This document shows, piece by piece, positions 1 to 7,889 of a stretch of DNA of 27,983 nucleotides. Position numbers and translations under genes: made by a program. The notes under the pieces were generated by a model. It worked only from the letters and a program-made list of their open reading frames with translations, did no database searches and was not told the DNA's origin. Each line of letters opens with the position of its first letter. Positions within the stretch are counted from its first letter, which is position 1. Source of the stretch: Prevotella sp. UBA4217 (GTDB lineage: Bacteria; Bacteroidota; Bacteroidia; Bacteroidales; Bacteroidaceae); assembly GCA_002379425.1 (NCBI GenBank), contig DFTH01000006.1:1-27983 (forward strand), given 5' to 3'.

Positions 1-102
1 CTTGAACCCAAAGTCTGTGTACGGATTGATGTAACGCTCGCTGATTTCCACTTCCATCGCCTTTTCTCCTTTCACTTTTTCTTCCTCATGTTTCATAATC
101 AT
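1..102 (-). CDS. Rpn-type PD-(D/E)XK nuclease/putative transposase family protein, N-terminus only
   Basis: Only the first 34 codons are inside the window; the gene runs off the left edge. The visible part ends in RYINPYTDFGFK, which resembles the opening signature of the Rpn/PDDEXK_2 family (recombination-promoting nuclease/putative transposase), where such a YINPxTDFGFKxLF string begins the conserved domain. The catalytic residues lie outside the window. The start is ambiguous: in-frame ATGs occur at 102, 96 and 57. The one at 57 has an AAGGAG eight bases upstream, rare in this group, and gives a protein starting MEVEISERYINP. A full promoter (163-194) in the adjacent repeat element points at this gene. 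The family call rests on one short motif, so it is probable rather than certain. Confidence 0.6.
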   Translation of the reverse strand, partial: MIMKHEEEKVKGEKAMEVEISERYINPYTDFGFK

Positions 103-162
103 TAAATTTAGAGGGTTAAACAATATTGCAGGCGGACGGGCCCTCGATGGCCTATCCGACTG

Positions 163-194
163 CAAAGATACGACAAGTTTTCCATTCCGCCAAA
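163..194 (-). promoter_or_regulatory. Bacteroidetes-type promoter carried by repeat element copy 1
   Basis: On the minus strand TTTG (191-194), 20 bases, then TATCTTTG (163-170) match the Bacteroides -33/-7 consensus. Transcription would start near 156 and read into the Rpn-type gene with a leader of roughly 55 bases. The same block, nearly base for base, precedes the TPR/HTH gene at the other end of the window (27577-27608). Confidence 0.7.
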
Positions 195-229
195 TAATTC
201 ACGGAAAACCTCGACCTCTTCGTGAAATA

Positions 230-376
230 GGAGGCACTTTACGAAAATTTGGAGGCACTTTAGCAACGTGAGGAGCCTCTTTAGCAACGTAGGGAGCCTC
301 TTTAGCAACGTGAGGAGCCTCCTCATTCTCGTCCCAGGCCTTGGGAATTCAGGAAACAGCCTTCCTATTCCAGAAA
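230..376. repeat. Tandem array of seven 21-bp units (copy 1)
   Basis: Units start at 230, 251, 272, 293, 314, 335 and 356. The best-conserved units read GGAGCCTCTTTAGCAACG plus three variable bases; the first two have GGAGGCACTTTA instead, and the last two (335-376) are more diverged but stay in 21-base phase. Because 21 is divisible by three, the array stays open in several frames and yields leucine-rich heptad translations on the minus strand (RLLTLLK-like) and serine/phenylalanine-rich ones on the plus strand. These are not believable proteins. The array lies between the promoter block (163-194) and the palindrome (424-590). Copy 2 at 27625-27771 also has exactly seven units. Confidence 0.85.
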
Positions 377-423
377 AGACTCTTTCTATGTCGCACCCGA
401 CTGTCCACCTGACGAAATCTCTA

Positions 424-590
424 CATGCGCGCACATACGCCCGCGCATATATTATAGTTGCCATACCCACTTTTTATGTGTCCCACCTGTCCCATCTGTC
501 CCTGGTGGGAACTATCCTTCGTGGACAGATGGGACAGGTGGGACACTTGTTTTTGACTTGAGACAACTACTACGCCTGCGCGCGTGAGGG
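424..590. repeat. Large palindromic repeat with 24-bp perfect core arms (copy 1)
   Basis: The core arms 478-501 and 523-546 are perfect 24-base reverse complements around a 21-base spacer (502-522). Each arm is built from a 9-base subrepeat, TGTCCCAYC, repeated about two and a half times. Outside the core, degenerate outer arms rich in CGCG and TAGTTG can be traced to about 424 and 590. On the plus strand the core is followed by a T-rich stretch (547-553), so the RNA would look like a rho-independent terminator with a long loop. The outer limits are approximate. Copy 2 lies at 27776-27930. Confidence 0.85.
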
Positions 591-593
591 GAT

Positions 594-626
594 AAAAAAA
601 GAGGTCGCTGCTCACGCAGAGGCCCC
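594..626 (-). terminator. Rho-independent terminator of the first LruC gene
   Basis: On the minus strand an 11-bp stem (616-626 with 601-611, two mismatches) closes a GTGA tetraloop and is followed by a run of seven T (594-600). It lies 36 bases after the stop of the LruC gene at 663-2237. Its loop-side sequence GCGTGAGCAG is identical to that of the terminator behind the second LruC gene (4077-4109). Confidence 0.8.
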
Positions 627-662
627 TTTCCTAATTTAGTTATTTAAGTATTTGATGTGTTA

Positions 663-2237
663 TTATCTCCACCAGATGCGAGTCGGGTTTTCCAGAACCC
701 ACTGAGAGAACAGAGGATACTTTCTCTTGATGCTCTCGCGCTCAGCGCACCACTTTTTCTCAGTAGCGAAGTCCGTGCCAACGCAGAGTTTAGCGGCAGG
801 CTCACCACCAGTAGCGGTCAACTCCTTCCAATCTTCTACATAGCGGCCCTCGTCGTTCTTTGAGCCCTTGTCAACCAAGATCTTGATATCATTACCCCTC
901 TTTGACTTGTCAACAGCCAGATTCTCAAAGAGAACAACGGGTGCAACGTCATTCACATCGGCCTTAGCGCCAGTGTTGATCATCTTATATTTACCTGTTT
1001 CGGCATCAGGATTGGCATAGTTAAATGCTTCATGAACCTCTCTACCTGCTACCTTAAGGGGCAGAGTACCACCAGCAGCATACAACGTAACCTTAGCAGT
1101 TGTAGCAGAAGTATAGTGTACGGTGAAGACTACGTCGTTAAAGTCGAAGTCGGTATCGTCAGCAGCACTCAGGTCCTCAGCAATGATACATACATCATCT
1201 GGATCAGGCTCATTTTCGCGCTCAGCCTTAACGAGGCGGACAATCCAGTCTTTGTAACTGCTGTTAGGATTAACAATCATGTTGCCATTTATGACATTGT
1301 CAATACGCCATTCTGAACAATTAGCGCTTTCTCCAAAAACATATTCCTTCCCATTACAAGTGAATGCCTGTCCCGTTGCTTCTGCAACATTAGCATAGGC
1401 ACCTGGAATCTGTATATTTTGGGGGTTACCGTTCTCATCTTTAAAATAAGCTGCTGTCTTACCGTCAACATCCTGCTCAAAATCGAAACAGATGTAGTAG
1501 TAGCCAGCATAGTTAGTACCTTTACCATCTGTTCTTGGTACATTCGCACCGTCGATGGAACACCAGCGATTATGATACTTGCTGTCATCTGCTCCCTGGT
1601 AAGCGAAATCAAAGGTACCGCCATTTAAAACCATTGTATTACCTTCACCATCTTTGTCGCCAGCACCCCAGTCATTACAAGTTCCTGCGTTAAAGTTATT
1701 GATGTGATCCCAAGCAGTAGGACCTTCTGCACTCAGAATACCTTTATTACTAATGGTAAGACCATCACTCATGGCAATGTGCAGATTATTCATCTTATCA
1801 CTACCTATGCCAACATAGCCTCCATCCTTATTATTATAGGTCTCGTCACCCTTATGAATCTGAGTCACAAAATAATCTTGAAGTCTAACAGGATTTTTCT
1901 CTTTAGTTTGGAGAGTAGAAAGATAGGCCAGAACATCAGCCTCTTCTTTGGTACCAACTTCCGGGCAGTCTTTCCACTGATTACCATTCACATTAATAGT
2001 ACGCGTGCCTGCAGCGTCATAGCCACCGAAGCCCCAAGTCTGATTAGAGGGGATATCAGCAACACTATTAGCACCAACATACTTCAGGAATGCCTGGTTG
2101 TACTTCTCTACAGCCTGGTTTGCATTGTCAACAACTCTTACATTTGGATCATAGATGTCGTCACCACCCTTTGAGCAACTGGTCATGGCGGCGCACAGCG
2201 CTACGGCTGCTAAACCTGTCATCAAATACTTTTTCAT
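663..2237 (-). CDS. LruC-domain-containing lipoprotein (copy A)
   Basis: 524 residues. The N-terminus is a lipoprotein signal with a TSC lipobox (Cys21), so the mature protein should be an envelope, probably surface, lipoprotein. Residues 43-70 hold the block shared by all four LruC proteins here (YNQAF, then SNQTWGF). The LruC/DUF4842 core contains DFDFNDVVF at 363-371, an Asp-rich strand-loop typical of the family and possibly metal-binding. A C-terminal block, WCAERESIKRKYPLF with two closing Trp, ends the protein. From residue 80 to about 335 it is clearly paralogous to the protein at 4148-6424 (shared YFVTQ, HINNFN, SKYHN, DGAN and CFDFE strings). The exact function of LruC proteins in Bacteroidales is unknown. 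It has its own promoter (2326-2333) and terminator, so it is probably monocistronic. Confidence 0.88.
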   Translation of the reverse strand: MKKYLMTGLAAVALCAAMTSCSKGGDDIYDPNVRVVDNANQAVEKYNQAFLKYVGANSVADIPSNQTWGFGGYDAAGTRTINVNGNQWKDCPEVGTKEEADVLAYLSTLQTKEKNPVRLQDYFVTQIHKGDETYNNKDGGYVGIGSDKMNNLHIAMSDGLTISNKGILSAEGPTAWDHINNFNAGTCNDWGAGDKDGEGNTMVLNGGTFDFAYQGADDSKYHNRWCSIDGANVPRTDGKGTNYAGYYYICFDFEQDVDGKTAAYFKDENGNPQNIQIPGAYANVAEATGQAFTCNGKEYVFGESANCSEWRIDNVINGNMIVNPNSSYKDWIVRLVKAERENEPDPDDVCIIAEDLSAADDTDFDFNDVVFTVHYTSATTAKVTLYAAGGTLPLKVAGREVHEAFNYANPDAETGKYKMINTGAKADVNDVAPVVLFENLAVDKSKRGNDIKILVDKGSKNDEGRYVEDWKELTATGGEPAAKLCVGTDFATEKKWCAERESIKRKYPLFSQWVLENPTRIWWR

Positions 2238-2325
2238 AATCTCTTAATTTTAATTGTTAATAATTTGGTTATCTTTTCTGAATTTTTGTTCGTTTTGAGA
2301 GCGCTTTTTTACTAAAAAAGTGCTG

Positions 2326-2333
2326 CAAAGATA
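2326..2333 (-). promoter_or_regulatory. -7 box upstream of LruC copy A
   Basis: The minus strand reads TATCTTTG, an exact TAnnTTTG match, 88 bases before the ATG at 2237. No good TTTG lies 20 bases further upstream, so only the -7 element is supported. The AT-rich 2238-2442 interval holds this promoter and leader, and I see no gene in it. Confidence 0.6.
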
Positions 2334-2442
2334 CAAAAAATATAAATAGGTTGCCACCTTTTCCTGGTTAAAGAAAGTTAAGGAACATATAAACTTGCGT
2401 AGTTTGCTATAATTCGTATAGAAAATGATAATATAAGCAAAG

Positions 2443-2838
2443 TTAGGATTCAATCTGCCATTGGTCGATGGTTCGTGTTTCCGTGTCGAACTTGATACCT
2501 ATCTTTATGATTTTACGCCCATCGGTTTGATATGGGATAGCATAACCGCGCTTATTAATCTGTTCTAATGCGCTTTGGGCAGTGTCATTGACCTTCAGTT
2601 CCATGATATAGATAGTGTCAGGCATGAAGACAATAAGGTCTGTGCGGCCTTTTGAACTTTTAACCTGAGTGCGCACTAAGTCATTGAAGGATGTGAATAA
2701 CAAATAGAATGTGTATTCGTAAAAGCCCTCTGCAGTGGCAACGTTTTCCAGTTTCTTTTTAAATCCCTCTACGTAAGGCAGACTGGCAAGATATGCTTGC
2801 ATCTCAAGCATAGCCTTGTTGGCATCGCCATCATTCAA
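2443..2838 (-). pseudogene. PD-(D/E)XK nuclease domain, split off from the AAA-ATPase gene
   Basis: 131 residues equivalent to the C-terminal nuclease domain (PDDEXK_9) that normally ends AAA-ATPase-like proteins. GRTDLIVF followed by IYIMELKV gives the D...ExK catalytic signature, so the domain itself looks intact. No ATG begins it: the frame enters through TTG at 2838, which overlaps the ATPase stop (TTGA). The same frame is open upstream and reads TQGFAIRFWRAL just before, the expected linker. Restoring one G in the GGG at about 2865-2871 would fuse the two parts, so a one-base loss in a single gene is the simplest reading. The usual spacer between NNEVR and the linker also looks shortened. 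Translation as a separate, coupled polypeptide cannot be excluded. Confidence 0.7.
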
Positions 2839-3977
2839 TGCCCTCCAGAATCGGATGGCAAACCCTTGTGTATCCCTGTTCGCACTTCGTTGTTTGGAAA
2901 TGAGAGTGTATAGACATCCGAGAGGCGGTCATAGTCTTTGATAGTCAGGTAGCCTGCCTGATAGAGTAGAGGTAGTGCATCCTCCATGTCTTCTGTAGGC
3001 CTGTCGAATGCTGTTGACATGACTTCAAGTTTCTCCAGGGATGTAATATCTGTGTGAAAGCGTTTCAGTTGCTCTATGAGGAACGAAGGGGTACCAGTGG
3101 CAAACCACTCGCTTGTCAGTTTGTTGTCTGCAAATGCATTGAGAAGGCTATATGGGTTATAGATGTCTTCTGACTTTGCGGAGAAATGATACCCATCATA
3201 CATATCTTTGATTTTTTGGAACATATCTCCAGACGAACAATTATATTCTTTTGACATCTGAATGATTTCCTTTTTAAAGACGGTCCTTACTTCCTGTTCT
3301 GTGATTCCACAGATAGCAGAAAACCTTGGATTCATCGAAACATTCTTCAGGTTATTGATCGTGGAGAAAATACTCAGTTGGGAAAATTTCGTGATACCTG
3401 TGATAAAACAGAATTTGATATTCCTTTCATTAGATTTCAGTGGAAGGTAGAATTCCTGCATGACGTTGCGCATGTCTTCAAGCACATCTTTTTTATGCAA
3501 GACTTCCAATAATGGGGCATCATATTCGTCAATGATTATAACGGCCTGCCTTCCAGTCTGTTGCTGTGCTCGGGTGATGATTCCCGTCAGTAGTTTGCCT
3601 GGGCTTGTCTCATATTCTTTTTTGCCATAGATATCTGCTAATGGCTGTAAAAGCCAAAGCAGGGTGGATCGCAGTTCTTCAGCATTGGCTTGGCCTTTGC
3701 CCATGCTGAGGTCTAGGTGGATAACCGGATAATTGTCCCAGTCATTCTCGTATTTCATGATTTTGAGCCCATTGAATAGTTCTTTTTCTCCAAGGTAGTA
3801 TGACTCCAGTGTGGAGGAAAGCAAGGACTTGCCAAATCGGCGTGGACGACTGAGAAAAACAAATTTGGCAAAATGCTGTAACTCCCATACCAAGTCAGTT
3901 TTATCTACATACAGGTATCCTTCGCGGATGATTCGCGAGAAGGTTTGGATGCCAATTGGATATTTTCTTTCAGTCAT
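2835..3977 (-). CDS. AAA-ATPase-like protein, truncated before its nuclease domain
   Basis: 380 residues. Walker A is RPRRFGKS (44-51) and Walker B is IIIDEYD (147-153), the pattern of the AAA-ATPase_like/DUF1703 family common in many copies in Bacteroidales. Family members normally continue into a PD-(D/E)XK domain. Here the frame is lost after SFPNNEVRTG, and nine out-of-frame residues precede the stop; the nuclease follows in another frame (2443-2838). The biological role is unproven; defence and mobile-element functions have been suggested for the fold. The gene sits between two paralogous LruC genes and looks AT-richer than the genes to its right, consistent with insertion. It has an excellent promoter (4004-4035). 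The ATG at 3977 opens MTERKYPIGIQTF, a normal family start. Confidence 0.85.
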   Translation of the reverse strand: MTERKYPIGIQTFSRIIREGYLYVDKTDLVWELQHFAKFVFLSRPRRFGKSLLSSTLESYYLGEKELFNGLKIMKYENDWDNYPVIHLDLSMGKGQANAEELRSTLLWLLQPLADIYGKKEYETSPGKLLTGIITRAQQQTGRQAVIIIDEYDAPLLEVLHKKDVLEDMRNVMQEFYLPLKSNERNIKFCFITGITKFSQLSIFSTINNLKNVSMNPRFSAICGITEQEVRTVFKKEIIQMSKEYNCSSGDMFQKIKDMYDGYHFSAKSEDIYNPYSLLNAFADNKLTSEWFATGTPSFLIEQLKRFHTDITSLEKLEVMSTAFDRPTEDMEDALPLLYQAGYLTIKDYDRLSDVYTLSFPNNEVRTGIHKGLPSDSGGH

Positions 3978-4003
3978 ATAACTCTTAGAGGCTCATTTCC
4001 CGA

Positions 4004-4035
4004 CAAAGTTACGCTTTTTGGGATTACTTTCCAAA
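4004..4035 (-). promoter_or_regulatory. Promoter of the AAA-ATPase gene
   Basis: TTTG (4032-4035), 20 bases, TAACTTTG (4004-4011) on the minus strand. The -7 box ends 26 bases before the ATG at 3977. The spacing matches the best promoters in the window. Confidence 0.7.
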
Positions 4036-4076
4036 TCAGTTTTGCTAAAATCGTTACTTATTAACATCATTTTAAC

Positions 4077-4109
4077 AAAAAGAGGGGCGCCTGCTCACGC
4101 GGACGCCCC
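4077..4109 (-). terminator. Rho-independent terminator of LruC copy B
   Basis: GGGGCG, a bulged T and CC pair with GGCGCCCC (4101-4109 with 4084-4091) around a 9-base loop; TCTTTTT follows on the minus strand. It lies 38 bases behind the stop of the gene at 4148-6424. The loop region GCGTGAGCAG matches that of the terminator at 594-626. Confidence 0.85.
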
Positions 4110-4147
4110 TTCATGCAATGAAATGTATTTTAGATTATTTAAAGTGC

Positions 4148-6424
4148 TTAGTTAGACGAGGTAGAAACCTTCGTGATCTTGGTGATCGTCATGTCCTGGG
4201 CGTCAATATTCAAGAGTGGTCCGTTGGAGAACTTGCTGGCCTGATCCTGTGTTTCCACTTCAATGCTGTAGTAACCCTTGACTGAGAAGTCTATGCCTGA
4301 GTTTACACTGACAATGGCCTGATTAGCAGCATCCTTGAAGGTGATCCACCTGTTGCTGCCGCTTCCGTTGGTACCATATACCCTGAACTTGTCGCCCACG
4401 TTGAACGTGACGGAGGCAATGGTCAGATTTTCATTTGAACCGGACTCGGAAGAGTAGGTCTGGCTGCCTTCCCAAAGCGTGGTCTCTATGACAGAGTAAC
4501 TGCTGGAAGAGCGGATTTCCTCGGCTGAGTAGTTGGTCCAGATGTTGCCGTCGTTGGTGGTATAGTATTCGCGGCCGTTGGCATCCGTCAGCGACAGGCC
4601 AGTGGTCTTGCCTGTATAGAGGGAGTCTGTGGCGACCTGGTCGCCTTCGTTTTTGTAGAACTCAGGATATGAACTCTTGTCCGTAGCCCATATTGCGAAA
4701 TACTTATATGCTCCTGCCATGCTTCTGCGCTCGCTGGGCCATACCGTGCCGATGGGCAGACAGATCTTATGGGGAACCTGACCATAGTTAGCGTTCAGCA
4801 CGCCCACGGACTGCATGGTGCCGTAGCCGCTTGAGGGATCGTCGCTGCTACCCATGGTCCACAGCACCTCGAGGGGGATATCGTTGAGGCTGATGGTGCC
4901 TTTTTGGTTGACGATAGTGGTCATGTCGTAGGTGAAGGTGACGGGGTCTCTCTCTGCAGAGGAGTTCTCCCATGTAATCCCAATGTCGGCATGGTCGTCA
5001 ACGGTGTTGACCATGGTGGTCAGTCCGGCAGCGGGCTGGAAGATGTCGTGTACATTCCTCTCTGCCAGTTTGACGGGAATCGTTCCTCCGGCAGCCAGCA
5101 GGCATATCTCTGCCTCGTACTTACCTGCGCTGTAGTTCTTGTCCTCCGTACTGGAGCCTGTGGTCACCCTGTCAAACTCGAAGGTGTACCATATACGGGC
5201 ATCGAACACGATGTCGTTGAAGTCGATATCCTTGCGGCCTGCTGTTCCGAGGTCCTCGCAGAACACGCGTCCCTGCACAACCAGCACCTTCTTCTTGATG
5301 TGCTGAGTGGTGGTAGTGGTCGTCTCTGAGGGCGGAGGGGTAGTGCCAGTGCCAGGAGTAGTCGAACTGCCCTTAGTGATACGGATGATCCAGTCTGAAT
5401 AGACATTGTCACCAGGAATCATCTTGTCCTGCTGCTCCCAACCAGTAATCTGTATATTGCTTCTGTCTGTAATGCCCTGACTTTTAAGTGCTGCCAAAAC
5501 CTCTTCACTTGTATAATAGGTTCCAGACAATTGGCCATTAAAGCCGCCGTTACCTTGAGTCTCGTCATAGTAGGAATAGCGTGTCGTATTATTAGTCGGG
5601 GTGCTTTCAAAGTCGAAACATACATAGTAGTAGTTGGCGTATGCGCCATCGCTTGAAATGTTGGCACCGTCAACAAGGATCCACTTATTATGGTACTTGC
5701 TATCCAGAGAGTTGTAATAAGCAAAGTCGTATGCTCCCTTGCCCTCGACCTTTGTGTTACCGTTGCCAGGAGATGTTACAAAGCCATAATCTACATTCTT
5801 ACTACCATTAAAATTATTAATGTGCTCCCATCCAGATGCATTATATCCGTTCCCTTCATTTGCATTATTTAAATCTGACATTCTGGGATTCTGGTTGAAT
5901 GCAATCTGGAGATGGTTCATCCAGTTACCAACATTCGTAACTTGTGCGTTGTTGTTATAGGTATTGGTGTAAGTGTTGTCGGCATAGTTATTAGCACCAC
6001 TTCTTACCTGTGTTACAAAATAGCCATTAAGATTCTCTGGGTGAGTAGTTGCGAAAGGCTTGTTGTTATTCCTCATCCAAGTGGTTCCATTCTTAACATA
6101 CTCAAAAATCTTGTTCACCTCATCAGGAATGGTGACTCCCGGACATTCTGTCCATTCGTTTCCATTGACATTGATAGCGCCATCGATACCGTTATTACGC
6201 GTCATGGCGCGGGTGGCGGCATCCTCTTCGGGCAGGGCTATCGACTCGAAACCCCAGTCCTGATTAGGATCGACCTTACCGCCGATCATCTCCTCGAATG
6301 CCTTCTCATAGGCTTGTGACTTCTGCTGGGCAAGGGGGACATAGTCAACATCCTTGTCAGCACAACTGGCTGCAAAACCTCCTGCGACAAGAGCCAGTAA
6401 TCCTTTAATCAAATACTTTTTCAT
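4148..6424 (-). CDS. LruC-domain lipoprotein with C-terminal beta-rich module (copy B)
   Basis: 758 residues. Lipoprotein signal with ASC lipobox (Cys21). The shared N-terminal block is AYEKAF...DPNQDWGF (39-59). Residues 80-350 are paralogous to the protein at 663-2237. A Thr/Pro-rich linker follows (352-374), then the LruC core with DIDFNDIVFD (399-408) and the shared C-terminal block VWPSERRSM...YFAIWA (561-580). Unlike its paralogue it continues for about 170 more residues, with a module starting near LWEGSQ (650) and rich in alternating hydrophobic strands. Similar WEGS-type beta-sandwich tails occur on secreted Bacteroidetes proteins, so ligand binding is a guess. Both paralogues begin MKKYL and have similar terminators, pointing to tandem duplication. 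Its target and partner are unknown. Confidence 0.88.
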   Translation of the reverse strand: MKKYLIKGLLALVAGGFAASCADKDVDYVPLAQQKSQAYEKAFEEMIGGKVDPNQDWGFESIALPEEDAATRAMTRNNGIDGAINVNGNEWTECPGVTIPDEVNKIFEYVKNGTTWMRNNNKPFATTHPENLNGYFVTQVRSGANNYADNTYTNTYNNNAQVTNVGNWMNHLQIAFNQNPRMSDLNNANEGNGYNASGWEHINNFNGSKNVDYGFVTSPGNGNTKVEGKGAYDFAYYNSLDSKYHNKWILVDGANISSDGAYANYYYVCFDFESTPTNNTTRYSYYDETQGNGGFNGQLSGTYYTSEEVLAALKSQGITDRSNIQITGWEQQDKMIPGDNVYSDWIIRITKGSSTTPGTGTTPPPSETTTTTTQHIKKKVLVVQGRVFCEDLGTAGRKDIDFNDIVFDARIWYTFEFDRVTTGSSTEDKNYSAGKYEAEICLLAAGGTIPVKLAERNVHDIFQPAAGLTTMVNTVDDHADIGITWENSSAERDPVTFTYDMTTIVNQKGTISLNDIPLEVLWTMGSSDDPSSGYGTMQSVGVLNANYGQVPHKICLPIGTVWPSERRSMAGAYKYFAIWATDKSSYPEFYKNEGDQVATDSLYTGKTTGLSLTDANGREYYTTNDGNIWTNYSAEEIRSSSSYSVIETTLWEGSQTYSSESGSNENLTIASVTFNVGDKFRVYGTNGSGSNRWITFKDAANQAIVSVNSGIDFSVKGYYSIEVETQDQASKFSNGPLLNIDAQDMTITKITKVSTSSN

Positions 6425-6482
6425 TGCAAATAAACTATTAATAGAATGTTACGTAACTTAATCAACCTAATCGATTTGGGTG

Positions 6483-6490
6483 CAAATTTA
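6483..6490 (-). promoter_or_regulatory. -7 box for LruC copy B
   Basis: The minus strand reads TAAATTTG, 58 bases before the ATG at 6424. A TTTG occurs 23 bases upstream (6514-6517), longer than the usual spacing. It lies in the 184-bp divergent intergenic region shared with the next LruC gene. Confidence 0.5.
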
Positions 6491-6576
6491 ATTAAAAATC
6501 CGCGAAGTTGTATCAAAATCGATGTTAAAATCTGTAAAACATGCCGTTTCATGACGTAAGTGTGCAATAAATTTCG

Positions 6577-6584
6577 TAATTTTG
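6577..6584 (+). promoter_or_regulatory. -7 box for LruC copy C
   Basis: TAATTTTG on the plus strand, 24 bases before the ATG at 6609. I see no convincing -33 TTTG. It is divergent from the promoter at 6483-6490. Confidence 0.5.
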
Positions 6585-6608
6585 GCGCAAAATAATGCAA
6601 AATAAGAT

Positions 6609-7889
6609 ATGAAACAACTCCAGTGGGCAGCGATGGCTGCCATCTTGATGATGATAGGCATGAACATCTCGTGTAGCCATGAGATGTATAGTGAGAAAGA
6701 GGCGCAGAGCCTGTACGACAGTGTGTCGCCAGTAGATACCGTGGATGCCAACCACACATGGCTGCTCACCAGGGAGAAGACGCTGATGATCCAGGCGCCA
6801 GACTCGGGCGGGACGCAGAAGATCAAGATCCTGACGTCGAACCCCAGGTTGACGGGCGATGCCGAGGTGGTGGGCGAGGCCTGGGCCTCGGCCGGTGAAC
6901 GGTTCCCGATGGCTGTCTCCTATCCCGCCACGGCGACGGAACTCTTTGCGGCGCTGGTGGATGATGAGGGGAAATACAGCATCGTGGGCTTTAATCCCAA
7001 TACAGAGTCGTCGATAGAGTTCAGGGACCTGCTGGTCGATCACGAGAAGTTGTCATACGATCCCAAGCCCCAGCAATACACCTATTGTTACGAAGAGTCC
7101 TATCCGTTGCCCGGCGATTTTGACTACAACGACGTGGTGATGCGCATCTCGCAGGCGCGGACGGGTGAAAAGGAGATCAGGATCACGGTGACACTGGCTG
7201 CCGTAGGTTCGGAGGAGCAGGTGTCGGCGGCTATCTGTCTGAACGGCTTCAAGGCCTCCGACATAGAGAGTGTCAAGACGGTGGATAGCCTGTCGTTCAA
7301 CAGGACCAACGGGAAGGACATCTCCGACCAGATGCTCATGGTGCTCAAGGACAAGCAGTTCCTGCTCACCGGGCAGCATGGCGAGGCGGTCATCAACCTG
7401 TTCTGCGATGCCCACTGGGCCACTGGCGACCTGCTCGACGATGACTTCGGCATGATGAAGCGCAAGAAATATAATGTGTCAACGGGTACCGGTACCGACT
7501 ATGCACAGTTCGTGGGGCGTACCGTGACATATATCGTCACCTTCAAGTCGGCATCGGAACTGAATGCCTTCTCGATGGACAGGCTGGATCCGTTTATCCT
7601 GAGGATGTTTAATGGCGGCATCTTCGAGGTGCACCAATATAACTACCGGAATTCTGAGGTGATCTACGACTATTCTCCCTCAACGATCAAGACCCTTCCC
7701 TGGGCGTTCTGCATTCCCAAGAAGGACTATCGCTGGCCGCTGGAGGGCGTGAACATCGGCTTTATCATGAAAGAGGTGCACACGTTTGGCGCCTATCAGA
7801 CCTTGGGTCATTCGTTCGGCGAATGGGCCATGGACCGTACCAGGGCACTCGACTGGTACGAATATCCTACTCAGAGCCAGGTGTTCTAA
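6609..7889 (+). CDS. LruC-domain-containing lipoprotein (copy C)
   Basis: 426 residues. Signal peptide with an ISC lipobox (Cys22). The shared N-terminal block is shortened (SLYDSV...DANHTW, about 35-51). The LruC core begins at FDYNDVV (171-177), preceded by a Tyr-rich strand. The C-terminal block shared with the other three copies is RWPLEGVNIG...FGEWAMDRTRALDWY (375-417). It lacks the long HINNFN/SKYHN middle region of copies A and B, so it belongs to a different sub-branch, closer at its C-terminus to the gene at 7886-10171. It runs divergently from copy B and convergently with copy D, overlapping the end of D by four bases. It is probably envelope-anchored; the ligand is unknown. Confidence 0.85.
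   Translation: MKQLQWAAMAAILMMIGMNISCSHEMYSEKEAQSLYDSVSPVDTVDANHTWLLTREKTLMIQAPDSGGTQKIKILTSNPRLTGDAEVVGEAWASAGERFPMAVSYPATATELFAALVDDEGKYSIVGFNPNTESSIEFRDLLVDHEKLSYDPKPQQYTYCYEESYPLPGDFDYNDVVMRISQARTGEKEIRITVTLAAVGSEEQVSAAICLNGFKASDIESVKTVDSLSFNRTNGKDISDQMLMVLKDKQFLLTGQHGEAVINLFCDAHWATGDLLDDDFGMMKRKKYNVSTGTGTDYAQFVGRTVTYIVTFKSASELNAFSMDRLDPFILRMFNGGIFEVHQYNYRNSEVIYDYSPSTIKTLPWAFCIPKKDYRWPLEGVNIGFIMKEVHTFGAYQTLGHSFGEWAMDRTRALDWYEYPTQSQVF

Noticed and set aside
230..376. CRISPR array
   Set aside because: Units are directly adjacent at 21 bp without spacers, and no cas gene is present.
108..470. Open frames across repeat copy 1 on both strands (for example a 120-codon frame)
   Set aside because: They are open only because the units are 21 and 9 bases long; translations are heptad repeats without a signal, domain or start context.
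2250..2453. 67-codon frame between the nuclease fragment and LruC copy A
   Set aside because: AT-rich intergenic DNA containing the LruC promoter; the translation has low complexity and no recognisable feature.
2835..2871. Programmed ribosomal frameshift joining the ATPase and nuclease parts
   Set aside because: No slippery heptamer or clear downstream structure is seen at the GGG; a simple one-base loss explains it better.
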